NCBI RefSeq assembly: GCF_023718305.1
Contig: NZ_QEYO01000021.1
Span: 1 to 64,000 of the forward strand
Length of the DNA stretch: 64,000 nucleotides
Reading direction: 5' to 3'
From: Gramella sp. AN32
GTDB lineage: Bacteria > Bacteroidota > Bacteroidia > Flavobacteriales > Flavobacteriaceae
Of this stretch, positions 35,584 through 47,656 are shown one piece after another (within the stretch, counting starts at the first letter, position 1; every line of letters begins with the position of its first letter). Position numbers and translations under genes: made by a program. The notes under the pieces are model-generated. The model saw only the letters and a list, made by a program, of their open reading frames with translations, did not search any database and had not been told where the DNA came from.

Positions 35584-36636
35584 ATGAATGAACGGAAAAA
35601 TCCTGCTTTAAAGAAAATTTCAATTACCCTTAAAAAGTATGAAGGTAATCCAGTATTAAGCCCAACCCCAGACAACGACTGGGAATCACTGGTAACCTGT
35701 AATCCGGGTGTTTGGTATGAAGATGGGAAATTTTACATGCTGTATCGGGCGGCAGGAAACGATCAGGAACATGTGATTCGTTTCGGATTGGCAACCAGTG
35801 ATAACGGAATGGATTTTAAAAGAGTTTCTGATAAACCAGTTTTAGAACCTAGTTTAGATGGTCCGGATATGGGTGCTATAGAAGATCCGAGAATTGTAAA
35901 ATTTGGGGAGGAGTATTATATCACATATGCTTATCGGCCTTATCCCCCCGGTCAATACTGGAATTTTGGTCATGATGAAATAAGGCTACCTGAAGTAGGT
36001 AAAGATGCGCCTTTGGTATTGAAAAAAAATATTGCAAATTCAGGATTAGTATTAACAAAAGACTTTCATACGTATCGTAGACTGGGGCGAATTACCAGTC
36101 CTCAACTTGATGATCGGGATGTGATATTATTCCCGGAAAAAATCAATGGTAAATATGCAATGCTTCACCGTCCCAAGGAATGGGTAGGCACAGAGTATGG
36201 GTGTCAACATCCGTCTATATGGATTAAATTTTCAAATGACCTTATGGTATGGGATGAGCCAAGTAAGTTATTGTTGAGCGGTATAAAAGGTACATGGGAA
36301 GAAAAAATAGGAGGAAGCACTCCCCCTTTGAAAACAAAAGATGGATGGTTAATTATCTACCATGGTGTGGAAAATGGCGGTCAAGGTTTTTATAGAGTAG
36401 GTGCAGTATTGCTCGATCTAGAAGATCCAACAATCGTGACACATAGACTTCCTTACTTTATTATGGAACCAGAGTATGATTATGAGCTCGAAGGATATTA
36501 TAAAGGATGTGTGTTTCCTACTGGTAACATGATTCTTGAAAATACTTTGTACGTTTATTACGGTGCAGCTGATAAATATGTCGGACTAGCCACCTGTAAT
36601 TTAGAAGAACTCTTAAATGCTTTGAAGAATGCTTAA
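35584..36636 (+). CDS. GH130 beta-mannoside phosphorylase
   Basis: Phosphorolysis of beta-1,4-linked mannosides to alpha-mannose-1-phosphate. The five-bladed propeller is recognised by YEGNPVLSPTPDNDWES, GVWYEDGKFYMLYRA, the catalytic-Asp region MGAIEDPRIV, HRPKEWVGTEYG and GGSTPPLKTKDGWLIIYHG. No signal peptide, so cytoplasmic. I choose ATG at 35584, eight bases after the GH5-RICIN stop; an ATG at 35551 inside that gene is also in frame. Whether it prefers mannobiose, mannosyl-glucose or longer chains is not readable. It overlaps the next gene by eight bases. Confidence 0.93.
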   Translation: MNERKNPALKKISITLKKYEGNPVLSPTPDNDWESLVTCNPGVWYEDGKFYMLYRAAGNDQEHVIRFGLATSDNGMDFKRVSDKPVLEPSLDGPDMGAIEDPRIVKFGEEYYITYAYRPYPPGQYWNFGHDEIRLPEVGKDAPLVLKKNIANSGLVLTKDFHTYRRLGRITSPQLDDRDVILFPEKINGKYAMLHRPKEWVGTEYGCQHPSIWIKFSNDLMVWDEPSKLLLSGIKGTWEEKIGGSTPPLKTKDGWLIIYHGVENGGQGFYRVGAVLLDLEDPTIVTHRLPYFIMEPEYDYELEGYYKGCVFPTGNMILENTLYVYYGAADKYVGLATCNLEELLNALKNA

Positions 36637-38203
36637 AAAAATTACTACTTCTTCTTACCTGATGGGCTTATTCGCATTATTAATGATTGGGTGCGATAAA
36701 AAATCATCTAATTCAACTTCGGAGCAAATAAGTTTGCTTCCGGATAATGTAATATCATCATCTTCAGATTTTATTGGAGGAGGCGTCGAATGGTCAGCTT
36801 ATCCTCACGCGGATGCTGAGGATGCTGAATGGGGTCTTTTAATGACAGAGGAAAAATGGAATACAGTTTTTGAACGGTTGGATTTTATGCAACCTAAAAT
36901 TGTTAGAGTGCTTGACCAGGCTAACTGGAGATATTTGGAAGGTATGGATAAAGAAGGGAATCCTGTTTTAGACTTTGAAAATGAGGAAATGCAAGCCCTC
37001 TACAAATTACTTGATTATTGTGAAAAGAATAATATTCAGGTAATTTTAGGAGAATGGGGACAACCTTATAAAGTACATGACACTAACCTGAATATGCAGA
37101 ATGTCTTTACCGGAGCAACAGACCCTAAATGGATTTCCATCATCGCTGATCACCTTCAATACCTCATTAAGGAAAAAGGGTATCAATGTATCCAATATTA
37201 TAATTTGGTCAATGAACCCAACGGATACTGGTCTTCTATTGATGGAAATTGGGAAGAATGGAAAGAGGCCGTTAAAATGTTAGATAGCGCTGTTGCTTCA
37301 AGAGATTTAGACAAGTTAAAACTAATGGGTCCTGATAGCACCCCTTATAATAACGAAAAATCAATTTATAAGGGAGTTGAATGGGCAAAACAGGCAGTTT
37401 TGCAATTAAATAATGTATTAGGAGCTTATGATGTCCATGACTATCCTACACAAGAAAAAGTTCGGTCAGGCGAATTTCAGGAGATGTATTCAGAAATGAT
37501 CGCTCTCGCCGACAGCGTTTCACATAAGCCGTTTGTGCTTGGGGAAGTGGGTTTTGAAAAATATATAGAACCAAATATTTCACGATATAATGCAGATCCC
37601 TATGCGAGTCCCGATAGTCAAATGCGGGTTTATGATTACGATTATGGGGTGGATATGGCTGATATAATGGCTCAGGCACTTAATGCAGGGTTTGATGGTG
37701 TGATTGCCTGGGGTTTAGATGATGCTATGCATACCAACGGTGATACGGGAGATAAAACTCAACTAAAGCGTTGGGGTATGTGGAATATTTTAGGGGAAGA
37801 ATTAACCGGGGATAAAAAAGATGAGGACATTCGCCCCTGGTTTTATACTTGGGCTTTGATGACTAAATATTTTAAAGGAGAAATGGACATCGTAGAAACC
37901 AGCGGGAAACTACCGGAAATGGTAAGATTCGTCGTTGGTAAATCTTCTGAAGGCGATATCACTTTTTCAGTAATAAACAATTCAGAAGAGGATATAGAAT
38001 TGGGTGTAGATGCTAATTCCTTTAATGCAAACGGTAAAAGATTTAATAAGTATCTATACTCTGAGAGTATACGTCCAGTAGATTCCATGGGCTTCCCTAT
38101 ACCTGAAAAGGAAAATATAACGCTTAAAGAGGGATTCGAACTAAAATTACCGTCGAAAAGCGTTGTTTTGTTTACCACCTATAATTCTCAAGTAAAATCA
38201 TGA
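36629..38203 (+). CDS. Clan GH-A glycoside hydrolase of unclear family, paralogue B
   Basis: A 524-residue lipoprotein (MIGC lipobox, Cys22) paralogous to the protein at 31225-32703. The putative acid/base is Glu196 (NLVNEPNGYWSS) and nucleophile Glu306 (VLGEVGF); the C-terminal region again looks like a beta-sandwich. The start overlaps GH130 by eight bases and the stop overlaps the symporter start by four, so it is firmly inside the operon. Two copies on one locus suggest different positions or linkage preferences. Family uncertain, as for paralogue A. Confidence 0.72.
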   Translation: MLKKITTSSYLMGLFALLMIGCDKKSSNSTSEQISLLPDNVISSSSDFIGGGVEWSAYPHADAEDAEWGLLMTEEKWNTVFERLDFMQPKIVRVLDQANWRYLEGMDKEGNPVLDFENEEMQALYKLLDYCEKNNIQVILGEWGQPYKVHDTNLNMQNVFTGATDPKWISIIADHLQYLIKEKGYQCIQYYNLVNEPNGYWSSIDGNWEEWKEAVKMLDSAVASRDLDKLKLMGPDSTPYNNEKSIYKGVEWAKQAVLQLNNVLGAYDVHDYPTQEKVRSGEFQEMYSEMIALADSVSHKPFVLGEVGFEKYIEPNISRYNADPYASPDSQMRVYDYDYGVDMADIMAQALNAGFDGVIAWGLDDAMHTNGDTGDKTQLKRWGMWNILGEELTGDKKDEDIRPWFYTWALMTKYFKGEMDIVETSGKLPEMVRFVVGKSSEGDITFSVINNSEEDIELGVDANSFNANGKRFNKYLYSESIRPVDSMGFPIPEKENITLKEGFELKLPSKSVVLFTTYNSQVKS

Positions 38204-39834
38204 GTCTAAGTATAATAGATTTTTTGGTCTTACTTGCCTATATAGTATTCATTATTTGGTGGGCATTAAAACATGGTAAAACAGAGAATTCAGATGATTA
38301 TTTTCTTGCAGGACGAAACCTGACCTGGCCAATGGTAGGTCTCTCTCTTTTTGCGGCAAGTGTTTCTAGTTCAACTTTGATGGGACACTCTGGAGAAGGC
38401 TTTATCAGTGGTATAGCAGTTTTTAATTACAATTGGATATCTGTACTTGTCCTCGCTTTTTTCGCTACTTTTTTTCTCCCTTTTTATATTAGATCAGGCA
38501 TTTTTACTATGCCGGAATTTCTAGAAAGAAGATTCGATGGAAGATCAAGGACTTATTTTTCTTTCATTACAATTATTGGGAATGTATTTCTAGATGCTGC
38601 CGCTACTTTATATACCGGGGCATTAATTATTAAAATGATCTTTCCTGAAGCTGAAATTGTATGGATAATTATTGGTATGGCTGCAGTAGCAGGAAGTTAC
38701 ACAATTATAGGTGGTCTTTCTTCTGCCATCAATGCTGATATGATACAGGCTGGTATCTTAATAATTGGTTCGGGATTGTTATTCTTTTTTGCACTTAACA
38801 ATATTGGAGGATGGGACACTTTTGTGGAAAGGTTCAATGACGGCTTCTGGCTTAAGCTGACGCGCCCCTTTGATGATCCCACTGTTCCATGGCTAGGCAT
38901 GTGGGTAGGGATTCCCATTCTAGGATTTTACTTTTGGGCAAATAACCAGGTTATGGTTCAAAGAGTACTCTCTGCCAAATCTGTAGACCATGGAAGGAAA
39001 GGTGTTTTATTAGTTGGATTTTTGTACTTATTAACCATTTTTATATTTATAATTCCAGGCTTGATAGCTAGAGGTATCAACCTTTTTGGAGTTGAAAATC
39101 TTCCTCATGAAATAATCAGTGGAAGTGTCCTAAAACAGGAATATGGAATTAATACAGACCAGGTATATCCCCGCCTAATTCTTGAACTCCTACCAGTTGG
39201 TCTTATTGGGATTATTCTTTCTGCTATGATATCAGCACTGACCTCCACCCTAAGTGCTACATTGAGTTCGGTCTCTACCCTCTTTACAATGGATTTTTAT
39301 AGTAAGATCGATAAAAGTGCAAGTGGAAAGAAAAAAGTTCGAGTGGGTCAGATAACAGCAATAATTACGTTAGTAATTGCGGTAATTTGGGCGCCATATA
39401 TCAGGGAGTTTGATTCTCTTATCGCTTATTATCAGGAGATAGTGTCATATTTGGCTCCCCCCATTGTTGGAACCTTTTTTTTAGGTTTATTCTGGAAAAG
39501 GGCCAATGGGACAGGTGCAATCATCGGCTTATTTTCAGGTCTTTTTGTGGCTGCCACAATAATGATTATGAAATATGTTTTAAATATTGAATTGGGACTT
39601 CACTTTTTGCTTCTGGCCCCAATTCTACTCATTATAAGTTTGACTATAACGGTAATAGTTAGCTTTTTTACTCAGCCACCTTCTGAAGAAAAGGTTAGGG
39701 ACAATACCTGGACTGTGCAGATATGGAGGGAGGAAACCAAGGAAATGAGAGGAGTGCTTTGGTATAAAAATTATAGGATTCAAGTAGTTGTTCTAATCTT
39801 GGCTTGTTTTGGAATGTATGCTGCTTTCTTCTAA
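38200..39834 (+). CDS. Sodium:solute symporter family transporter
   Basis: Inner-membrane Na+-coupled sugar transporter of 544 residues with about 13-14 hydrophobic helices. The SSS family signature is visible in NSDDYFLAGRNLTWPMVGLSLFAASVSSS, GGLSSAINADMIQ and the core helix LSAMISALTSTLSATLSSVSTLF. Nested directly behind the GH-A and GH130 genes, it most likely brings mannobiose or mannose into the cytoplasm for the phosphorylase. Last gene of the first operon; a 152-base spacer follows. Confidence 0.93.
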   Translation: MSLSIIDFLVLLAYIVFIIWWALKHGKTENSDDYFLAGRNLTWPMVGLSLFAASVSSSTLMGHSGEGFISGIAVFNYNWISVLVLAFFATFFLPFYIRSGIFTMPEFLERRFDGRSRTYFSFITIIGNVFLDAAATLYTGALIIKMIFPEAEIVWIIIGMAAVAGSYTIIGGLSSAINADMIQAGILIIGSGLLFFFALNNIGGWDTFVERFNDGFWLKLTRPFDDPTVPWLGMWVGIPILGFYFWANNQVMVQRVLSAKSVDHGRKGVLLVGFLYLLTIFIFIIPGLIARGINLFGVENLPHEIISGSVLKQEYGINTDQVYPRLILELLPVGLIGIILSAMISALTSTLSATLSSVSTLFTMDFYSKIDKSASGKKKVRVGQITAIITLVIAVIWAPYIREFDSLIAYYQEIVSYLAPPIVGTFFLGLFWKRANGTGAIIGLFSGLFVAATIMIMKYVLNIELGLHFLLLAPILLIISLTITVIVSFFTQPPSEEKVRDNTWTVQIWREETKEMRGVLWYKNYRIQVVVLILACFGMYAAFF

Positions 39835-39986
39835 AAATCACTTTAATGAAGGTTATTATAGAGAAACCTAAAAATATACTGATAGAAAATGCCATTTGAG
39901 AGTAAATATAAAAGTGGGATTTGAAGCATTACAACATTAATTACAACTGCATGATCACTATTTCTATTCATGCATGAAACCGAAAT

Positions 39987-41294
39987 ATGAATAAAGACTA
40001 TATAATTCTATTTACATGCTTCATAATGTTTTTAACAATAAATGCTCAAGATTTTGTTGAGGTTCAAAATGGCCAGTTCATAAGGAGCGGAAAAACTTAT
40101 CATTACCTAGGAACAAATTTTTGGTATGGTATGAACTTAGGTGGTAATAATAAGGATCGGCTGATTCGAGAATTAAATCAATTAGAAAAACTTGGCGTCA
40201 AAAATTTGAGAATTATGGCGTCTTCAGAGGGAGAGGCAGATGCTTCCTGGCGAATGCAACCTACCTTACAACCTGAGCCAGGAAAGTATGATGAGAAATT
40301 GTTAGTTGGTTTGGATTTTCTACTTGATGAAATGAAAAAAAGAGATATGCTTGCAGTAGTGTGTCTTAATAATTTCTGGCCTTGGTCTGGCGGGTTTTCT
40401 CAATATGTTTCTTGGGCAAATGGAGATGAAGATATTCCTTTTCCTCCTCCTGCAGAGGGAGGAGATTGGCGCACTTACCAGGAATACTCAGCAAGATTTT
40501 ATCAAAATGAAAAAGCACAAAAATGGTTTAGAGATTTAATTCGCACAATTATTAATAGAAAGAATTCAGTAAATAATTTAGAATACAGGCTTGACCCAAC
40601 TATTATGGCCTGGCAATTAGCCAATGAACCGGAAGGAATAGATAAACCGGAATTATATAGAAAGTGGATCTTTGAAACGGCAGATTTTATAAAAGAATTA
40701 GATACAAATCATTTAGTATCTATAGGAAGTGAAGGAAACACACCTTCACCAAACAATGGGACAGACTTTTTTAAGGACCACAATAACTCATCTATTGATT
40801 ATTGTACGTTTCATTTATGGGTTCAAAACTGGGGCTGGTATGATCCAAAAAAACCAGAAGAAACATACAGTAACGCAATACTTAAAGCTTCACAATATAT
40901 AAATGAACATCTGAAGGTCGCCCAAGACTTAAATAAACCGATAGTGCTCGAGGAATTCGGAATATCAAGGGATGATAATAATTACGAAGTAGCTTCAGGT
41001 GTAACATATAGAGATAAGTATTTCAGATTTATTTTTCAATCAACTTTAAATTATGCTCGAAACTTGAATCAAATGTCTGGCGTAAATTTTTGGGCATGGG
41101 GAGGAGAAGGAAGACCCAGTGAGCCTAAGGCAATATGGAAAACTGGAGATGATTTTATTGGAGATCCTCCACATGAATATCAAGGATGGTATTCAATATA
41201 TGATAAAGATATTTCTACTCTTATCATACTTCAGAATTTTGCTGAAGAATTTTCGTCCCTTAATGCGAAAATAGGAGATAGTTTAAAAAATTAG
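39987..41294 (+). CDS. GH5 subfamily 7-like endo-beta-1,4-mannanase
   Basis: Exported 435-residue enzyme with a signal peptide ending at TINAQ, without a lipobox, so periplasmic or secreted. The barrel shows GTNFWYGMNL, acid/base Glu214 in WQLANEPEG and nucleophile Glu323 in VLEEFGIS, together with FHLWVQNWGWY and GVNFWAWGGEG; these are the words typical of GH5_7 mannanases. It starts a second transcription unit and is followed after 8 bases by the sugar kinase. Confidence 0.9.
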   Translation: MNKDYIILFTCFIMFLTINAQDFVEVQNGQFIRSGKTYHYLGTNFWYGMNLGGNNKDRLIRELNQLEKLGVKNLRIMASSEGEADASWRMQPTLQPEPGKYDEKLLVGLDFLLDEMKKRDMLAVVCLNNFWPWSGGFSQYVSWANGDEDIPFPPPAEGGDWRTYQEYSARFYQNEKAQKWFRDLIRTIINRKNSVNNLEYRLDPTIMAWQLANEPEGIDKPELYRKWIFETADFIKELDTNHLVSIGSEGNTPSPNNGTDFFKDHNNSSIDYCTFHLWVQNWGWYDPKKPEETYSNAILKASQYINEHLKVAQDLNKPIVLEEFGISRDDNNYEVASGVTYRDKYFRFIFQSTLNYARNLNQMSGVNFWAWGGEGRPSEPKAIWKTGDDFIGDPPHEYQGWYSIYDKDISTLIILQNFAEEFSSLNAKIGDSLKN

Positions 41295-41302
41295 TGATTT
41301 AT

Positions 41303-42391
41303 ATGGAAAATCCAATTGTTTTAACTTTAGACGCTGGAGGGACAAATATGTCTTTTATGGCAATGCAAAATAAGAATTTTTTATGTCCCCCTGTACTTAA
41401 AGAAACAGTTTCCGATAACCTGGATAGGTGCTTAGATTTGATAGTTGAAGGATTTCAAGATTTAATTGATATGCTTGAAGGTCCTCCTGCCGCTATTAGC
41501 TTTGCTTTCCCAGGTCCAGCCGATTATTCTAGGGGGATTATTGGAGATCTTTTTAATATACCATGCTTTAAGGGAGGAGTAGCTCTTGGGCCATTTTTAG
41601 AAAATGAATTTAAGTTACCTGTATTTATTAATAACGACGGTGATCTTTTCACTTACGGTGAATTTATGGCGGGGTTTCTTTCAGATTTAAATGATGAAAT
41701 TGAAAAAAATAATAGCAGAAGTAATTATAAAAGTCTATTCGGAATAACGTTAGGGACAGGTTTTGGTGGAGGTTTAGTTATAAATGGTGAATTAATAACC
41801 GGCGAAAATTCAGCATCTAGTGAAATATGGTTAATGAGACATTTCCAAAACAATAAGTTATACGTTGAGGAAGGCGTTAGTATAAGGTCGATTCAAAATG
41901 ACTATTGTAGATATAGTGGGAACCAATCCGTTTTGTCACCCCAAGAAATTTATAATATTGCTATTGGTTCAAAGACTGGACATCAAAAAGCAGCTTACAA
42001 AGCATTTGAAAACATAGGAATTAACATTGGCGAAGCGTTAGCAAATGTGATCACTTTATTAGATTGTCCAATAGTTATTGGTGGGGGTATTTCAGGAGCT
42101 GCTGATATTATTATTCCATCAATAATTAAACATTTAAGCGGAAAAATTCAATCGTTTCAAGGCGAAAAAATTCCGCGTATAATCCCTTCAATATATAATT
42201 ATGATCAAGCTTCGGATCGGTGTAAATTTTTGGAAAAATCTTTTCAACGGGTCAAAATTCCTCGTTTAGAAACAGAAGTGATTTATGAAAACCATAAAAA
42301 AATACCTATTGGCGTTAGTAGGTTGGGAACAAATAAAGCAACAGCAATTGGAGCCTATTACTATGCATTAAAGGCATTAAAAAAGTCGTAA
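41303..42391 (+). CDS. ROK-family sugar kinase
   Basis: Cytoplasmic sugar kinase of about 362 residues. The ATP-binding motif LDAGGTNMS is at residues 8-16, the sugar-binding NNDGDLFTYGE near 112, GITLGTGFGGGLVING near 152 and the second nucleotide region PIVIGGGISGA near 253. The CXCGXXGCXE zinc motif of many ROK proteins is absent, with SSEIWLMRH in that region. Probably phosphorylates mannose or glucose released from mannan; substrate is inferred from context. ATG at 41303 preferred; GTG at 41294 overlaps the GH5 stop by one base. Confidence 0.85.
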   Translation: MENPIVLTLDAGGTNMSFMAMQNKNFLCPPVLKETVSDNLDRCLDLIVEGFQDLIDMLEGPPAAISFAFPGPADYSRGIIGDLFNIPCFKGGVALGPFLENEFKLPVFINNDGDLFTYGEFMAGFLSDLNDEIEKNNSRSNYKSLFGITLGTGFGGGLVINGELITGENSASSEIWLMRHFQNNKLYVEEGVSIRSIQNDYCRYSGNQSVLSPQEIYNIAIGSKTGHQKAAYKAFENIGINIGEALANVITLLDCPIVIGGGISGAADIIIPSIIKHLSGKIQSFQGEKIPRIIPSIYNYDQASDRCKFLEKSFQRVKIPRLETEVIYENHKKIPIGVSRLGTNKATAIGAYYYALKALKKS

Positions 42392-42423
42392 TAAATTTAT
42401 TGTAATACTAAAGAGAAGTCAAA

Positions 42424-43434
42424 ATGTCTGGAAAAGTGACAATGAAAGAATTGTCAAAATCACTTAATTTATCTGTTAGTACTATTTCAAAGGCTCTAAA
42501 TAATAGCCCGGAAATTAGCGAGGCAACGGTAAATAAAGTCAAAGAATTCGCTGCCCTAAATAACTATATCCCCAATATGGCAGCAAGAAATTTGAAGGTT
42601 GGTCAATGCAAAACTATTGGAGTAGTTCTTCCTACTATCTCAACTCCATTTTTTTCGAGTGTCTTGGAAGGAATTGAATCTTTAGCTGTAAGTAATGGTT
42701 ATAGAATAATATTGTGCTTATCAAATGAATTGTTGGAAAAAGAAAAAGCCAGTATTCAGAAACTTTTAGAAACTCAAATAGACGGACTTATAATCTCACC
42801 TTCCAGGGAAACAAAAAAATCAAATGACGTCGGGCATTTATCAAAATTAAAGGCTTTTAAAATTCCAGTGGTAACTTTTGATAGAAGAGTCGGGGATATT
42901 GACTGCGATACTATTACAACAGATGAAGAGTTGAAGGCTGAACTGGCAATTTTCAATTTAGAAAGGGCGGGTTGTAATAAAATAATTTTTCTGGCTGATA
43001 CATTAGACTTGGCTATTTATGATTCAAGGAAAATAGGCTATGAAAATGCCATGCTTTCATTAGGACTACATCCAATGATTATAGAATATCAGAATAGATT
43101 TCCAAATAAACATTTAAAAAGACTTCTCGAGTCAAAATCAATTGACGGTATACTTGCTTGTACTGAACAATCAGCAATTGAGGTAATGAGCTTCATATTG
43201 AAAAACGGTTTCTCCATACCCCACGATGTTTCGGTGATAGGTTTTAATAATAGTTCTCTTGGTAAAACGTTTTGGCCTTCTTTGAGTTCTATAGACCTTA
43301 AACCCAAGGAACAGGGAAACTTAGCTATTGAAACTTTAATGGATAGAATAAATGGTTTGCTTCCGGTAGGGAACATTAACTATCAGTTACATTCCGAAAT
43401 TATACAAAGGCAATCCACAAGAACATTCTTTTGA
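42424..43434 (+). CDS. LacI-family transcriptional regulator
   Basis: A 336-residue repressor-type regulator. The N-terminal HTH reads VTMKELSKSLNLSVSTISKALNNSPEISEATVNKV, followed by the hinge NYIPNMAARNLKVG. A periplasmic-binding-protein-like effector domain spans about residues 60-335 (GVVLPTISTPFFSSVLEGIE, DGLIISPS, VSVIGFNNS). It follows the ROK kinase by 32 bases, so it probably senses an intracellular sugar or sugar phosphate and controls part of the mannan locus. Confidence 0.93.
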   Translation: MSGKVTMKELSKSLNLSVSTISKALNNSPEISEATVNKVKEFAALNNYIPNMAARNLKVGQCKTIGVVLPTISTPFFSSVLEGIESLAVSNGYRIILCLSNELLEKEKASIQKLLETQIDGLIISPSRETKKSNDVGHLSKLKAFKIPVVTFDRRVGDIDCDTITTDEELKAELAIFNLERAGCNKIIFLADTLDLAIYDSRKIGYENAMLSLGLHPMIIEYQNRFPNKHLKRLLESKSIDGILACTEQSAIEVMSFILKNGFSIPHDVSVIGFNNSSLGKTFWPSLSSIDLKPKEQGNLAIETLMDRINGLLPVGNINYQLHSEIIQRQSTRTFF

Positions 43435-43563
43435 GAAGATGAATGTAAAAATTTCGCAAATATTCAAAGATGATTCTCATTTGTAAAATTTTGATTATTT
43501 CAGCTCAATAACACGAAAATTACTCCATAAAATATTAGCTATAACAATCCTGGACTCTAAATA

Positions 43564-46219
<2,656 letters not shown>

Positions 46220-46233
46220 AGATTAAAATGCGA

Positions 46234-46640
46234 CGAACTAATATTCCACTATTGCCAATTACGCTTGAGATTTAAAAAAAAACTCCTATCGTCCTGATGC
46301 TTCTGAAAAGTTGCTGCCCATTCTTACCAACCAAAGGATGAACGCATATTTAAAAGAGATAGGTGATTTGTGTCATTTCAAAAAAACCTGACCTTTCATG
46401 TTGCCTTACATACCTTTGCCACAACCATAACCTTGTCTAATTGTATACCAATAGTATCTGTAAGCAAAATTTTAGGACACAAAATCTTAAAGACAACTCA
46501 ACATTACGTAAAGATTTTAGATCGGAAAATCAGCCAGGATATATTAGCTCAGAAAACGTATAAAAATTTATGATGTGCCAAATAATTGCGAGGATAAGGA
46601 CAAGCATTATCTAAAGAATAAAATAACATCAAATAATTGA
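46234..46640 (+). pseudogene. Decayed 3' fragment of a tyrosine recombinase gene
   Basis: Nearly identical to the last third of the integrase at 22020-23297 but broken. A stop arises at GAGATTTAA near 46274, a base is lost in the poly-A-flanked TCATTTC stretch near 46374, and the catalytic HLAR has become HVAL, removing the essential Arg. The 5' two-thirds is absent: the similarity begins abruptly at 46234. The conserved downstream spacer continues to 46695. Confidence 0.92.
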
Positions 46641-46695
46641 TTAAAGGCTTAATGTTGCTCTAAGTGTTTTTCTATCTATAAAATTGGATATCTAT
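46234..46695. repeat. Right copy of the duplicated integrase 3' end
   Basis: Direct repeat of 22887-23352, about 23.3 kb away, including some 55 bases beyond the integrase stop. Together the two copies bracket the mannan locus. Confidence 0.93.
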
Positions 46696-46739
46696 AGGTA
46701 TTTTAACATTCGTGGTTTTATTTATGAAATAATAGATAG

Positions 46740-46835
46740 CTATTCTTTTTTTAGGGTAACAAATAGTTTTTTCTTTTCAGTTTCTATTGAATATCCTGTA
46801 ATTAAAGTTTTCAGAATTCCATCTATTTCTTTCAT
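46740..46835 (-). CDS. Possible 31-residue small ORF or gene tail
   Basis: An ATG overlapping the stop of the esterase gene (ATGA at 46832-46835) opens a 31-codon frame reading MKEIDGILKTLITGYSIETE and ending in Lys/Glu-rich residues. It could be a coupled small protein or the leftover C-terminus of a lost gene. I do not recognise the family. Confidence 0.25.
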   Translation of the reverse strand: MKEIDGILKTLITGYSIETEKKKLFVTLKKE

Positions 46836-47650
46836 CTGAAAATCTTCTCAAATGCATTATAAACGGCTAAATGCAATGCATCTCCGTGATCATAACCTGA
46901 GAGATATTCGAAATTAATTTCTGTATTCTCCAATTTTTCTGTTTCGAATATGGAATAAAGGTGCTTGGCAGTCTTTTCCATTACATTTCCTTCTTCTCCA
47001 ACACCTATATAAATAGACTTTCCGGATAATGGAGGATAATGTTTTAATTGTAGCAGGGATTCATTATCCCACCATAGACTTGGACTAACAATGATATAAT
47101 TATCGAAGGTTTCGGGATATTTGATTAAAATTTCTGAAGCTAGAAGTCCACCAAACGATTGACCGATTATTGTTCTGGTATTATTCGACTTATAATTACG
47201 ATCTATAAACGGCTGTAATTCGTTTTTAATAAACTGGATGAAGTTTTCTGATCCTCCTGCCGTTGGAAATTCTTCTATATCTTGCTTACTAAGACTGGGA
47301 AAGGTAAAATCTTTTTTTCTATCATTATTAGAAATACCTACAACAATTGATTCGGGAACCAGATTTACCCAAGGGAAAGAACCAAACTGCACTAAACCAA
47401 CAATATGGATAAAGTCTTCATTAACTGATCCATCCAGTAAATAAATAACAGGAAATTTTTTTGATGAAGTATCAGAGTACGTTTCCGGTAACCAGATATT
47501 TATAATTCTATATTCATTTAATGTACTTGAAAAAAGTTTAATTTGATCACCCAGAATTATAGATGTTTTTTCAACATCCCTGGTTTGTCCCATTACCCCA
47601 ATTGTATAGGTACAAAGAATTAATACTAAAATTCGTTTCAATAATATCAT
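46832..47650 (-). CDS. Exported alpha/beta-hydrolase esterase (esterase D-like)
   Basis: A 272-residue secreted or periplasmic hydrolase with a signal peptide (to about GVMGQ). The fold is that of the putative esterase family that includes S-formylglutathione hydrolase and siderophore esterases: FPVIYLLDGSVNEDF, nucleophile Ser in IIGQSFGGLLASEIL, ISPSLWWDN and a C-terminal His in GYDHGDALH. It follows the PaaI thioesterase by six bases, downstream of the thi cluster. Substrate unknown; the IroE/BesA comparison is only at the fold level. Confidence 0.85.
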   Translation of the reverse strand: MILLKRILVLILCTYTIGVMGQTRDVEKTSIILGDQIKLFSSTLNEYRIINIWLPETYSDTSSKKFPVIYLLDGSVNEDFIHIVGLVQFGSFPWVNLVPESIVVGISNNDRKKDFTFPSLSKQDIEEFPTAGGSENFIQFIKNELQPFIDRNYKSNNTRTIIGQSFGGLLASEILIKYPETFDNYIIVSPSLWWDNESLLQLKHYPPLSGKSIYIGVGEEGNVMEKTAKHLYSIFETEKLENTEINFEYLSGYDHGDALHLAVYNAFEKIFR

Positions 47651-47656
47651 AAATTT

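Noticed and set aside
46370-46573. Apparent 67-codon ORF with integrase-like sequence
   Set aside because: It is one surviving frame within the frameshifted integrase remnant, not a functional small gene.
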